Assembly (NCBI GenBank): GCA_043747835.1
Contig: JAYTOK010000101.1
Coordinates: 1-64,000 of the forward strand
Length of the DNA: 64,000 nt
Direction of reading: 5' to 3'
Source of the DNA: CADEED01 sp043747835
GTDB taxonomy: Bacteria > Pseudomonadota > Gammaproteobacteria > Steroidobacterales > Steroidobacteraceae
The stretch's first letter is position 1, and each line of letters begins with the position of its first letter. The notes beneath the pieces were generated by a model that had not been told where the DNA came from, ran no database searches, and saw nothing but the letters and a program-made list of their open reading frames with translations. Below are positions 1 through 9,694 of this stretch, in pieces. The position numbers were made by a program, and so were the translations under genes.

Positions 1-1112
1 CGATCTCGGCGACCGTGACGATCGTCAGCGACGACAACCCGCCGCCGGGCACTGTGCAGTTCGGCGCGACCAGCTACAGCGGCGGGGAGGCCGCGGGCCA
101 GCGCACGATCACGATCGACGTGACGCGCACCGGTGGCAACTTCGGCGGCGCGAGCGTGCCGTACACGATCACGGGCAACAACGCGACGGCCGGTGTCGAT
201 TTCACCGCGAACAACGGTACTCTGGTCTGGGGTGACGGCGACACGGGCACGAAGACGTTCATCATCACGGTGCTCGACGACGCCACGGTCGAGTCGGCAG
301 AGCTCATCAACCTGGCGCTCGGTCAACCCGTCGGTGCGACGATCGGTTCGCCGAGCACTGCTTCGGTGGCCATCATCAGCGACGACAACCCGCCGGCCGG
401 CACGGTGCAGTTCTCGCAGAGCAGCTACAGCGGCGGGGAGGCGAGCGGGCAGACGACGATCACGATTACCGCGACGCGCGCCGGAGGCAGCTTCGGCGCC
501 GGTAGCGTGCCGTACTCGATCACGGCCGGCAGCGCGACCGCCGGCTCTGACTACTCGGCGAGCAATGGAACGCTGAGTTGGGCCAATGGAGATACTGCGA
601 ACAAGTCATTCACGATTTCCGTCGTGGATGACGCAACCACTGAGTCGAACGAGACGTTGACAGTAAGCCTCGGATCGCCGACCGGGGTCACGTTGGGCTC
701 GCCAAGCACCGCGTCTGTGTCCATCGCGGACAACGACTCCGGTCCTCAGGTTAGCATTCAAGACGACACCATCGAGGCGGTTGGATATCAGTACGCGTCC
801 GCGTACTACACCATGACGAGCGCGGGACAGATCATCAATGCGACCACTGGCACTAGCTACTGGATCACCCCGCAGGTGGGCATGAGCAACTACGAGATCT
901 ATGCCTCGGGCGACGGCTCGAACTGCGAGGGCATCAACTGGGATGTGTGGACGCCGATGAGTTCAAATCGCAGCTGGTCGACGTCGGTGACCAACACCGA
1001 TGGCGGAGGCGATTCACGGTACTGCTCGGTCTCGATCCAGATCCGCGCGATCTCGAATCCTTCCGTGATCCTCGATTCCGCTGTCATCTATTTGTCTGCG
1101 GTCGCGCAATAG
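1..1112 (+). CDS. Calx-beta repeat surface protein, 3' part (5' end outside window)
   Basis: The frame is already open at base 3 and begins inside a repeat, so the gene is cut by the left edge; a GTG at 15 is not a credible start. About 369 residues are visible: the tail of one Calx-beta unit, two nearly complete units, then a distinct C-terminal domain of about 120 residues with two Cys. Each unit starts GTVQF and ends with the SDDN linker; the unit spacing is 351 bp (117 codons). Calx-beta folds are calcium-binding Ig-like modules common in bacterial surface and adhesin proteins. The RHS gene begins 37 bp downstream on the same strand, so co-expression is likely. The role in adhesion or cell-surface display is inference; the tail domain is not recognised. 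Confidence 0.8.
   Translation, partial: ISATVTIVSDDNPPPGTVQFGATSYSGGEAAGQRTITIDVTRTGGNFGGASVPYTITGNNATAGVDFTANNGTLVWGDGDTGTKTFIITVLDDATVESAELINLALGQPVGATIGSPSTASVAIISDDNPPAGTVQFSQSSYSGGEASGQTTITITATRAGGSFGAGSVPYSITAGSATAGSDYSASNGTLSWANGDTANKSFTISVVDDATTESNETLTVSLGSPTGVTLGSPSTASVSIADNDSGPQVSIQDDTIEAVGYQYASAYYTMTSAGQIINATTGTSYWITPQVGMSNYEIYASGDGSNCEGINWDVWTPMSSNRSWSTSVTNTDGGGDSRYCSVSIQIRAISNPSVILDSAVIYLSAVAQ
30..731 (+). repeat. Tandem 351-bp coding repeat (Calx-beta units)
   Basis: The stretch starting gacgacaacccgccg at 30 recurs at 381, and similarity continues through both 117-codon units, diverging toward the end of the second. This is an in-frame protein-domain duplication that can vary in copy number by slippage or recombination. 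A further partial copy lies at the left edge. Confidence 0.75.
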
Positions 1113-1149
1113 TTAGTGTATGTACGACAGAATTGGATCTGGTGAAATC

Positions 1150-4100
1150 ATGAAGACGCTACGTCATTTTGCATTGAGTCTGGGCCTGGTCGGCGCTGGA
1201 GCGCTGCAGGTCGCAAACGCGGCACCACCGGCAACGAAACTCATCACGACGTCGTTGGTCGATCCCGGCAGCGCGTGGACGTACTACAACGGGCAGCCCA
1301 ATCCGACCGTTCACACGCCTGGGATCGCCGCATGGGCGCAGTCACCTCCAGAGATTACGGCGCTCGCCCGATCGCTCGGGGCGGATCGCATTTCATCGGT
1401 CGTGCCCCAGCCCGTCGGAACGATGTCCGCTGATCAGTACGCCCAGAACGTCTTCAACTACGTCCGCAACAACATCGAGACGGAGTTTCGCTTCGGCCTC
1501 GGCAAGGGGGCGCGTGGTGCGCTGATCGACCAATCCGGAACTTCGTTCGACCAGGCTGAGTTGATGGTCAAACTACTTCGGCAGGCGCCGGGGATTACTG
1601 CGGGTTACCGGGTTGGCACGATCACGCTGGATGCAACGCAGTTCGGGAGGTGGACGGGTCTGGTCACGAGCCTCGATGAGGGTGCGCAGACTTTCACGGT
1701 CAATGCCGCTGCCGCCTGTCAATTCCTGGCGGATGGCGGCATTCCGGCAACCGTCAATGGAGTATCCAGTTGTGCGGGTCAATCTGGAAACTTGAGCACC
1801 GTCGTCATGGGCCATGCGTGGGTCGCGGTAGGTTCGAATCTCTTCGACCCTTCGTTCAAGCGCAACCGCATTGATGATGGCGTCGACATCCCGGCGGCGA
1901 TGGGGTGCGGCACGATGGCGTCGCCCACGTGCGGAGAGTCGATTCGTGGGGTAATGCTGGCGGGTGCAATACAGAGCACGTTCGCCGGAGCGACGACGTT
2001 CGAAGAACTCAATCGCACGGCGCTCGGCGACAGGCTGCGCATCTACGCGCTTGGCCTCGAGGCTGCGATCAAGGCGAACCAACCCGGCGCGGAACTCGTC
2101 GACATCATCGGCGGCATCGAGCGCGATCTCAGCTATTCACCGAGCCCTGGCACCAATCTTCCTTACCCGTCGTCCGCGCAGTACACGTGGAGCGGAGAAA
2201 TTCCCGATCCTTTCCGCACCGCATTGCGGATGCGAGCCGGAGTCTTCGATCTGACTTTTTTCGCGGATGAGATTGCTGGGCGGCGGGTTCGTCTGCCGCA
2301 GTGGTCTGAACTTTTCGTTGACGAAGCATGGACGCATTTGCCCGAGAATCCGTCGTGCGCGACGTGCATTGCGGACACAGTCATTCTCGATGTCGGGCAT
2401 CCGTATGCGGCATTGAGCGGCACGTATGCCGATGCGTCCACAGCGTTTCTGTTGACAGACGCGTCGGAAAACAATTCTAGCAATCGAGGAATTCCTCCGA
2501 TCACCGTGGTTCACGCGTGGGGAAACGGCGCGGCGTCGACCGAGCGGCACATAGCTGACATGCAGACAGGCCAGCCGTTCATGGGAGCTCAGTCGTCTTG
2601 CGGCGGCAAGGTCGGTGGTGCGCCGCCTGCATCTGGATTGCCCGATGCCGGTTGGATCGACTTGACCGACTGCGAAAATCCTTTGCAGCCGACGATGGCT
2701 GCCAAGCTGATCCACCAAGGTTCGAGCGCCGACAAAATCGTTCAGGGAGTGACGCGAACCAATATCACGCGTCACAACAGCGTTGGCATCGTGTATGGGC
2801 GAGTGTGGGGCCCGACGAGCCTGTCGTTCATGTCCGTTGGCGCGGCCATCAGCAGCAACTCGCGCACGAGCAGTTCGGCGGCGCGTGTCGCGGCATTCGA
2901 GGGCTCGTCCGCAATGTGGGCGATGCTCGAGGGGTCAATTTTCCAGCAGACCGGAGATCTGGATCGGTCGTTAGGCGTCGCCGCGGAATTCTGGCTGCGA
3001 GGTGGTCGTATTCTCGACGTCAGTCCCTCGAACATGGCGGCAGTGCTCCAGGCGCTGCCCACCGGCGCAAACAACCACTGGCCCGCCGATCGCAAGGGCC
3101 GGCTGCAAGAGGCAGCGACTCTCGGGCACTCCACGATAATGGGTCTGACCCCTGGTCTCGGAAGTATTTTCTATACGAGCGATTCGTCCGCATATGCGTT
3201 GTACGAGGGCGCGAAGGGTGGAGCACCGGTCGGAATTTTTGATCCGACGTCGGCCTTCACGCGAACCATCAACGAATCGCCTCCGTCCTGGTTTCAATCG
3301 AACAACACGTCGGTATCACTTGCGAACGGAGAGCTCACTCTCACCCCAGCGCCGGATCTTGTAACCGGCGTTGGCGAGTTTCCTGCGGCTCTCGGATTTC
3401 AACGCACATACAGATCGACCGCCGGCATGTCGGAGTACATCCGCTACCAGCTCGTGGACCACTACTGGCCGGGTGACCACGACCCCCAACCGCAGCAGCA
3501 GTCGGCCACCTACGAATACTCAGGGCCTGATTCAGACTACTCCGCCCGTATCGGAGGCGGTTGGACACATAACTTCGAAGTCCTCGCGCGATATGGCAAC
3601 GATGGAGCAAGCGCGCTTGGCGCGGACTCCGGACTTGACGCAGCCGCCGCCATCGCCGGGATTTTCGCGCTCACCGATGCGGCGAAAACCGTTCACTTCA
3701 CGAATCGGCTCGCGACGATGTTGGCTTCGGGTTGGGTCGGCGATCGGATGATGTACAACACCGTCAACGTCAGTATCGGCGCGACTTCGGAGTCGTTTCA
3801 CCGGCTGACCGATCTGTCATTCAATGCAGCGCCAAGATCCAGCTCGCGCCTCGTTCAAAGCGGCGAGCGCAATCCCGCGTTGGACGACTACACGCCCATC
3901 ACATTCCGCTACATTCGTTCGCAAGGCGACGAAATCTCGTTCAACTGGGCCCGCGCGCGTGCGCCGGTGTTCAATGCGAGCAATTGGACGTTCCCGGATG
4001 GGATCATTCTGACGTTCAACTATGCGCACGTTGGTCAGGACTATCCGTTGCCGAGCAACTCCAATATCAGGGTCTATCAATACCGGGAAATATTGGCTTC

Positions 4101-7100
4101 GGTTACCAACAATCTTGGCCGGCGCCTCACATTCAACACGACACCGGTATTTCTGCCCGTCGGCAACCCGTTCTATTGGGACATTCCGATTTATCGGCTG
4201 AACAGCGTCACCGACGAAACGGGTCGAAGCGCGCAGTTCAATGTGAGCGATTGCGCTGGATCCGCGTTTGGGTGCGGCACGCTTCGTGTCACATCTCCGA
4301 CAGGTGCCGTAACCAAATATGAGTACGCGCCGAATGGGGCCTCGCCGGTCCCCGCGATTCCATTGAAAGCGCAGTACCAGCTGCGACGCATATTCCGTCC
4401 ATCGGACCCAAACAACGCGTTCGACACGATCCGCTACGACGAGCTCTTTCGCGTTCAGCAAATCACGGATGCGCTCGGCCGCCCGACCAACTACTACGCG
4501 GGTGGCGTCGTTGGATCGGAACTCTGGAAGCGCGGCGAGACCACCGATCCGTCGAGCCGTTCGAACGTCGAAGTCGCCGATGAGAATGGCAATCTGCTTT
4601 CCAGCACGGATGCCATCGGTCGTACGACGACAAATCGATACGACGACCTGAACAGGCTGGTTCTCACAACCAATCCCGAAGGCGATCAGATAGTTCGTAC
4701 CTATGACGTGCGCTCCAATCCGCGCACGATTGTTCGTCGCGCGAAGCCCGCGTCCGGTCTCGCCGACATCACCGTCGAGGACAACACTTACGTCGAAGGT
4801 GAAACGGTTCGGGTGTGTTCGAATCCCAAGACCTGCAATCGCGTTGCGTCGACGACGAATCCACTGGGACAGACCTCATTCGTGTACTACCCGGCGACGG
4901 GTCAGCCCCTGACGATAACGTCGCCGCTTGTGCCACTGGGCACCGGGATGAGCTCTGCGCGAACAACACTCTGTTACACGTCGATCACACCTGCCGGATC
5001 CACGCCGATCAGCTTCTTGACGGGCAAGATCGATTGGGTCAATGCCACCGGTGCGACGCGTGTCACTTCGTTCACCTACAACGTGTCCAACAAGTACGTA
5101 CCGCTGACCGCCAACGTGGATCCGTCCACCACGCTGACGGCGCCTGGGAGCGGCGTGTCAGTGTGCCCAACCTCCGCGAAATCAGGAGCGTTGGACCTCA
5201 TCGCCACTTTTACGTTCGATCCGGTCGGCAATCTCTCGAGCGTCGATGGTCCGCGTACCGACGTCACGGATACGACCAACTACTGGTTCGATTCGATGCG
5301 GCGTCTGACGCGAGTCAATGCGCCACTCTCCGCCATCACGCGCTATACCTACGACATCGATGGTCAGCGGCGGACGAATCGCCGTGCCATCGTCCCATCG
5401 CCCACCGATACCAATCCAGCAAATCCAAGTCCGTCGGATCTCGTCGCGAGCGAATGGCGCACCGTGACCAACGATTTCAACGCGACGGGAACATTGAGCT
5501 CGAAGCTGGACCCGGAAGGCAATCTCACGGAGTACGCCTACGATGATCTCGACCGGTTGACGATCACCACCGATCCCGACAATCGTCGCGTCGCTACCGT
5601 CTACGATCGGGCAGGGCAGGTTCTTTGCACTTGGAAGGGTTGGAATTCGACGACGGCGCCGACGACATGTGTCTGGGATCCGGCGACGTACGTGTCTCAG
5701 AACAACTCTGGTCCGTATCGCTACTCACTGAGTACCTACACATCGAACGGCAGGCAGGCGAGCGTTCAGGATGCAGGCAACAACGTTACCGACTATGCCT
5801 ATGACGGTTTCGACCGGCTTGCATTCACGCTCTTTGCGCATCCGACGACTGGCAGTCGTTGTACCGTGGCCGCCCCGATTACGAACAGTTCGACGCCGAG
5901 CTGTCCTGGTGGCGCCCAACAGACGTTCGAGAAATCCACATACGACAACGCCGGCAATCGGCTGACGTGGCTCACCCGGAAAGGCGACACGATCACATGG
6001 ACGTACGACGCATTGAGCCGCATGCGTACGAAGACGGTGTCGGGTACGCCCGCGCTGGCCATGACAACGTATGCGTACAACCTCCTAATCGAACCGCTAA
6101 CTGTCACGAGTCCGGCAAGCGGTGACATCCCGGCGCACAGCGTTGCGTATGACTACGACGGCGCGGGTCGAAAGTTGTATGAGGAAAACCTGATCAACAA
6201 CGTGCCGCGGCGCGTGTCGTTCCAACACACGAAGGCTGGCGATCGTGAGCGCACGACGTGGCCCGATGCCTACTACGTGCATTACACGTTCGATTCGCTC
6301 AACCGGATGCAGTACGCACACGAGAACAGTACGAGCTCCAATGAGCTGGCGTTTTACAACTACGATCAGCTGTCGAATCGGAACTTGTTGCGATTCGCCA
6401 GCGTTGTTCCGAACCGCATCAGCTACACGCACGAGCCCGATGACGATCTCGATCTGCTGACGAATGTCCTGAACGGCGCGCCGATGACGCTCGACTACGG
6501 ACACAATGCGTCGGGTCAGATTACCGGGATCGTAGCCAGCGACGCGTTCTTCCTGCCGCCGCCACCGACGGCGACTTCGACCGCCTATGTGCCGAATCGA
6601 CTGAACCAATACAGCAGCATCGGTACGGATCCCGAATCGGTCTATGACCTCAACGGCAACTTGCTGAGCTGGGGACCAACTGCCACCAGAAATACGTATA
6701 CATACGATTCGGAGAATCGCCTGCGTACGGCCACGGTGGTGGGCGGCCCAACGTTCACCTACGACTATGATGCTCTAGGACGTCGGCTGTCGAAATCGAA
6801 CGGTACTCCAGCGACCGCCACCTACTATCTACTTGATGGTCATGAGGAAATCGCTGAGTACAGCGGTGCCAATGTACTGCTGCGACGATACATCATGGGT
6901 TCGACGATCGACGATCGCATCGCGACGACCGAAGACGGAACCACGACGAATCCGCCGAAGGCGTACTACCACGTCAATCATCAGGGGTCTGTCATCGCAA
7001 TGACGGACAGCGCCGGCAACGCGACGGGTTGCGCATCAAACCTGAACTGCCAACGGATTTCGTACGACGCTTACGGCAACCTTGGCGCCGGAAGCGTCAG

Positions 7101-7833
7101 CGTCGGGCAGCCGTATCGCTACACGGGCCGGCGCTTCGACCCGGAGACTGGTCTCTACTATTACCGCGCTCGCTACTACGCGCCATCGCTTGGCAGGTTC
7201 CTTCAGACAGATCCAGTTGGATACAACGACGACGTCAATCTCTATGCATACACGGGAAATGATCCCGCGAATCACACCGACCCAAGCGGAGCAGTGGTCG
7301 ATACCCTGCTCGATATAGGGTTCATTGCATATGACATATACGACCTTACGAAGGATCCGAGCTGGATAGGTGCGGCGGCGCTTGGGGCAGACATCGTCGG
7401 CGCTGTGGTCCCATTCGCGACGGGGTTTGGAACTGCGGTCAGAGGGATGAGTGCAGCTCCAGAGCTGGTGCGCGGTGGACAGAAGGCGCAGCAGGAACTG
7501 AGTCAGCGCGCGGCCACTAGGGAGGCAAAACGACAGGCAGGAGTACCCACAAGCCAACAACCTACGAGTCAGACTAACAACCGTGTGGGTGACAAGAAGG
7601 TGGGTCGACAGCAAACCTTTGAGACGCCTAAGCCAGGTGGAGGAACGCAAGAGAAGTCGGTCCAAGTTTCTCGAGACATAAGAGGAAAGCACGCTGGACA
7701 GCCACAGATCGAAGCAGGCACTGTCAAGCCTGGCGGTCAAGTAGATGCAGCAGGACGCCCCAGGATTGAGAACGAGGGCAAGGTGCGTGTCGACTTCTGT
7801 CCGAGCGGTGGCTCTACTCCAAAATGTCCGTAA
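1150..7833 (+). CDS. RHS/YD-repeat polymorphic toxin-type protein
   Basis: 2227 residues from ATG 1150. That start is preferred over ATG 1120 because it opens directly into a signal peptide (MKTLRHFALSLGL...ANA). Residues about 95-245 resemble a transglutaminase-like fold: His in GHAWVAV near 222 and a following Asp, but the usual Cys position reads Ser (GTSFDQAELM, near 132), so this domain is probably non-catalytic. YD repeats (YDDLNRL, YDALGRRLS and others) run from about residue 1100 to 2000. The hyperconserved RHS core follows (YTGRRFDPETGLYYYRARYY, then DPSG at 2044-2047). The last ~180 residues are the variable tip and contain REAKRQAGVPTSQQP and a Gly/Pro-rich segment. RHS shells encase and release C-terminal toxins; the tip's activity is not recognised. 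The next gene overlaps the stop and is placed like an immunity gene. Confidence 0.88.
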   Translation: MKTLRHFALSLGLVGAGALQVANAAPPATKLITTSLVDPGSAWTYYNGQPNPTVHTPGIAAWAQSPPEITALARSLGADRISSVVPQPVGTMSADQYAQNVFNYVRNNIETEFRFGLGKGARGALIDQSGTSFDQAELMVKLLRQAPGITAGYRVGTITLDATQFGRWTGLVTSLDEGAQTFTVNAAAACQFLADGGIPATVNGVSSCAGQSGNLSTVVMGHAWVAVGSNLFDPSFKRNRIDDGVDIPAAMGCGTMASPTCGESIRGVMLAGAIQSTFAGATTFEELNRTALGDRLRIYALGLEAAIKANQPGAELVDIIGGIERDLSYSPSPGTNLPYPSSAQYTWSGEIPDPFRTALRMRAGVFDLTFFADEIAGRRVRLPQWSELFVDEAWTHLPENPSCATCIADTVILDVGHPYAALSGTYADASTAFLLTDASENNSSNRGIPPITVVHAWGNGAASTERHIADMQTGQPFMGAQSSCGGKVGGAPPASGLPDAGWIDLTDCENPLQPTMAAKLIHQGSSADKIVQGVTRTNITRHNSVGIVYGRVWGPTSLSFMSVGAAISSNSRTSSSAARVAAFEGSSAMWAMLEGSIFQQTGDLDRSLGVAAEFWLRGGRILDVSPSNMAAVLQALPTGANNHWPADRKGRLQEAATLGHSTIMGLTPGLGSIFYTSDSSAYALYEGAKGGAPVGIFDPTSAFTRTINESPPSWFQSNNTSVSLANGELTLTPAPDLVTGVGEFPAALGFQRTYRSTAGMSEYIRYQLVDHYWPGDHDPQPQQQSATYEYSGPDSDYSARIGGGWTHNFEVLARYGNDGASALGADSGLDAAAAIAGIFALTDAAKTVHFTNRLATMLASGWVGDRMMYNTVNVSIGATSESFHRLTDLSFNAAPRSSSRLVQSGERNPALDDYTPITFRYIRSQGDEISFNWARARAPVFNASNWTFPDGIILTFNYAHVGQDYPLPSNSNIRVYQYREILASVTNNLGRRLTFNTTPVFLPVGNPFYWDIPIYRLNSVTDETGRSAQFNVSDCAGSAFGCGTLRVTSPTGAVTKYEYAPNGASPVPAIPLKAQYQLRRIFRPSDPNNAFDTIRYDELFRVQQITDALGRPTNYYAGGVVGSELWKRGETTDPSSRSNVEVADENGNLLSSTDAIGRTTTNRYDDLNRLVLTTNPEGDQIVRTYDVRSNPRTIVRRAKPASGLADITVEDNTYVEGETVRVCSNPKTCNRVASTTNPLGQTSFVYYPATGQPLTITSPLVPLGTGMSSARTTLCYTSITPAGSTPISFLTGKIDWVNATGATRVTSFTYNVSNKYVPLTANVDPSTTLTAPGSGVSVCPTSAKSGALDLIATFTFDPVGNLSSVDGPRTDVTDTTNYWFDSMRRLTRVNAPLSAITRYTYDIDGQRRTNRRAIVPSPTDTNPANPSPSDLVASEWRTVTNDFNATGTLSSKLDPEGNLTEYAYDDLDRLTITTDPDNRRVATVYDRAGQVLCTWKGWNSTTAPTTCVWDPATYVSQNNSGPYRYSLSTYTSNGRQASVQDAGNNVTDYAYDGFDRLAFTLFAHPTTGSRCTVAAPITNSSTPSCPGGAQQTFEKSTYDNAGNRLTWLTRKGDTITWTYDALSRMRTKTVSGTPALAMTTYAYNLLIEPLTVTSPASGDIPAHSVAYDYDGAGRKLYEENLINNVPRRVSFQHTKAGDRERTTWPDAYYVHYTFDSLNRMQYAHENSTSSNELAFYNYDQLSNRNLLRFASVVPNRISYTHEPDDDLDLLTNVLNGAPMTLDYGHNASGQITGIVASDAFFLPPPPTATSTAYVPNRLNQYSSIGTDPESVYDLNGNLLSWGPTATRNTYTYDSENRLRTATVVGGPTFTYDYDALGRRLSKSNGTPATATYYLLDGHEEIAEYSGANVLLRRYIMGSTIDDRIATTEDGTTTNPPKAYYHVNHQGSVIAMTDSAGNATGCASNLNCQRISYDAYGNLGAGSVSVGQPYRYTGRRFDPETGLYYYRARYYAPSLGRFLQTDPVGYNDDVNLYAYTGNDPANHTDPSGAVVDTLLDIGFIAYDIYDLTKDPSWIGAAALGADIVGAVVPFATGFGTAVRGMSAAPELVRGGQKAQQELSQRAATREAKRQAGVPTSQQPTSQTNNRVGDKKVGRQQTFETPKPGGGTQEKSVQVSRDIRGKHAGQPQIEAGTVKPGGQVDAAGRPRIENEGKVRVDFCPSGGSTPKCP

Positions 7834-8402
7834 GACAGGATATGCAAGACGAAGATTTCAAGGCGTTGCAACAGCGGCGGAGCGCGAAAGCGCGAGAACG
7901 CGAACACGGTGAATTGCGTGCGAAGCACGGCGATTCGATCTTGCGCATTGTGAAGGAATTGCTCGGTGATGATTTTACGAACAATGCTAAAGGTACAATT
8001 GCTCATCCTTTGCCGCAGCTAGCTCCACGAATTGAAGACAGCGTTGGGTTAGTGGCCGCCTACATAAGTCTTGCGAGCGCACGCCAGCTGCTCACATGTT
8101 GCCAGTCGGCGCTGGGACCAAGAGTCCATGCGGAGTTCTACTTTGACGAGAAGCTCTACATGGGTACGTTTTCATTCGAGCAACTGGATCTTGCAGCCTT
8201 AGCAAATTTGGCGGAGAAGGTTGAGGACAGGGTTCTTGTGGCACCGGCGTCTGCGTCAGGTTTGGTCATCGTTGACTACTATGCTCAAGGATGGACGAAG
8301 AGCGGCACAGACTTCAGCGTCATTGCTCAAGGGGCAGATCTAGAGTCTGCGGTGAAGAACTGTTTTTCGCTTCAGCCTTCCAGCACCAAGGGAATAAGGT
8401 AG
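7824..8402 (+). CDS. Candidate immunity protein to the RHS tip
   Basis: 192 residues, no signal peptide, no membrane segment, no family recognised. The call rests on context: it overlaps the RHS stop by 10 bp (ATG 7824, RHS TAA 7831-7833), and a small cytoplasmic gene directly after an RHS tip is the standard place for the cognate immunity protein. An in-frame ATG at 7842 is an alternative start. The N-terminus is charged and probably helical, followed by a mixed alpha/beta body. It is richer in A/T-ending and rare Arg codons than its neighbours, like the RHS tip, which suggests they moved together. The same frame stays open for 37 codons beyond its TAG. Confidence 0.6.
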   Translation: MSVRQDMQDEDFKALQQRRSAKAREREHGELRAKHGDSILRIVKELLGDDFTNNAKGTIAHPLPQLAPRIEDSVGLVAAYISLASARQLLTCCQSALGPRVHAEFYFDEKLYMGTFSFEQLDLAALANLAEKVEDRVLVAPASASGLVIVDYYAQGWTKSGTDFSVIAQGADLESAVKNCFSLQPSSTKGIR

Positions 8403-8516
8403 CGTGGTTGGATTCCTCTCGCTCTCTACGAGCGCAGTGCGATCGATGAACTGCGGTTAGGGCTCAAAGCGCGCGGCGTCGAGATCGCAGAGCGGGAAAA
8501 ATTGCGAGCGCGCTGA
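8403..8516 (+). pseudogene. Possible in-frame gene remnant after the immunity gene
   Basis: Directly after TAG 8400-8402 the same frame continues for 37 codons to TGA 8514-8516. The encoded peptide (WIPLALYERSAIDEL then LRLGLKARGVEIAEREK) looks like a genuine charged helical protein tail. It has no start codon or ribosome binding site of its own. It may be a C-terminal extension lost by a nonsense mutation, a leftover of an earlier immunity cassette, or chance. The rest of the gap to 8711 holds only the terminator. Confidence 0.3.
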
Positions 8517-8654
8517 GATTAGCGCCCTGGAGTCAGCGGTTTGCACTTACGACCGGCGTCGCCGCAATCGCACTTGGCGGCAGGGCCATTCCGAAGTCAC
8601 TCAGGTCGATCGAAGCTGCCTTGGAGTTCTAATGAAAGCTAGTTCGATCGGCAG

Positions 8655-8692
8655 AGAAGAAAGGGGTCGCCAACGCCCCTCTTTTTTCTTTC
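8655..8692 (+). terminator. Rho-independent terminator
   Basis: AGGGG (8662-8666) pairs with CCCCT (8676-8680) across a 9-base loop, followed by a T-rich run 8681-8691 on the plus strand and preceded by A-rich sequence, so it may work both ways. It lies between the RHS/immunity genes and the convergent hydrolase gene. Confidence 0.75.
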
Positions 8693-8711
8693 CGGCCAAC
8701 CAGCTTTCCAC

Positions 8712-9623
8712 TCACTTCTTCGCGTCGACATTCTCCTCCCAGCTCTTCGACCCCGACACTCCATCGAGGAACGGCAGCGCCGTCGCGATGAGCTTCGGCG
8801 AGAAGAAAATGTCGTAGTGAGTCTGGTCCGGAATGATCGCGAGGCGGTTCTTCGACATGGTCTCGCGTCCCCAGCCCGCGTCGCGCAATCCGCCGCCGAG
8901 CAGCTTGTAGAACTCGACCACGTGTTCGGGCCGGTACATGTCAGCGTCGCCGAACACGATCATCGTGTGGCTGGTCAGCTTCTTCACGTCGGCCGAGAAG
9001 TCGTAGTGGCCGCGCATCAGATCGCCCATCGCCTGCAGCAGGCGCGGGAAATCGTCCGGCTTCGGTGCGATCGCGACGTACGAGTGGTACATCGGCGTTT
9101 CCTTCATGGCTTCCGCGGACTGCGCGGTCAGCGTCTTTTGCTGCTCGCGCATATCGGGAAAGAATCCATCCAGCGAATAACCCGCTGAGACGAGAACCAG
9201 CCGGCGCACTTTCCCCGGGTGCCGGGCGGCGAGTTGCAGCGCGGCGAAGCCACCCATCGAATATCCGAGAACGTCGACCTGCTTGAAGCCGGTCTTTTCG
9301 AGCACGATGCCAAGATCTTCGCCGATGTCGGCGAGATCGATCTTGCGAGTGCCGAGTGCCGTGCGGCCGTGGCCGTGCATGTCGACCGCGATGACGGTTC
9401 GATGGTCGGTGAGCGAGTGCATGATGGTCGCGAACATGCCCGTAGACCCGAGGCCGCCGTGCAGCAGGAGCAACGGTTCGCCCGTGCCGCTGATCTCGTA
9501 GTAGTAGTCGAGGCCGTTCGCCTTCACGTAGCCGGACTTCGTCGCGGCCGCCCCCGACGCGGCCGTTGCGAGAGTCAATGCGATCACGGCGCCGAAAACG
9601 CGCGCTACGGTGGGGATCTTCAT
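8712..9623 (-). CDS. Exported alpha/beta hydrolase
   Basis: 303 residues; start supported by GGAGAACACG just upstream. A signal peptide (residues 1-27, ending near GAAA) predicts export to the periplasm. The alpha/beta hydrolase fold shows an oxyanion-region HGG at 55-57, the nucleophile elbow GYSMGG (Ser122), the acid in FGDAD (Asp226) and His269 in DQTHYD, so the triad is complete. It fits the broad esterase/lactonase-like group; the substrate cannot be read from sequence. The gene stands alone, convergent with the RHS locus and 71 bp from the end of the porin gene on the same strand. Confidence 0.82.
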   Translation of the reverse strand: MKIPTVARVFGAVIALTLATAASGAAATKSGYVKANGLDYYYEISGTGEPLLLLHGGLGSTGMFATIMHSLTDHRTVIAVDMHGHGRTALGTRKIDLADIGEDLGIVLEKTGFKQVDVLGYSMGGFAALQLAARHPGKVRRLVLVSAGYSLDGFFPDMREQQKTLTAQSAEAMKETPMYHSYVAIAPKPDDFPRLLQAMGDLMRGHYDFSADVKKLTSHTMIVFGDADMYRPEHVVEFYKLLGGGLRDAGWGRETMSKNRLAIIPDQTHYDIFFSPKLIATALPFLDGVSGSKSWEENVDAKK

Positions 9624-9694
9624 CGTGTTCTCCGTCAGTGTTGGGTTTCACTGACTGGTCGAACGTCCGGGCGGGAAATCGACAGCGCTGCGGC

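Noticed and set aside
1800..1850. tRNA-like GGTTCGAAT sequence
   Set aside because: It lies inside the RHS coding frame and no cloverleaf can be drawn around it; no tRNA or rRNA gene was recognised in the window.
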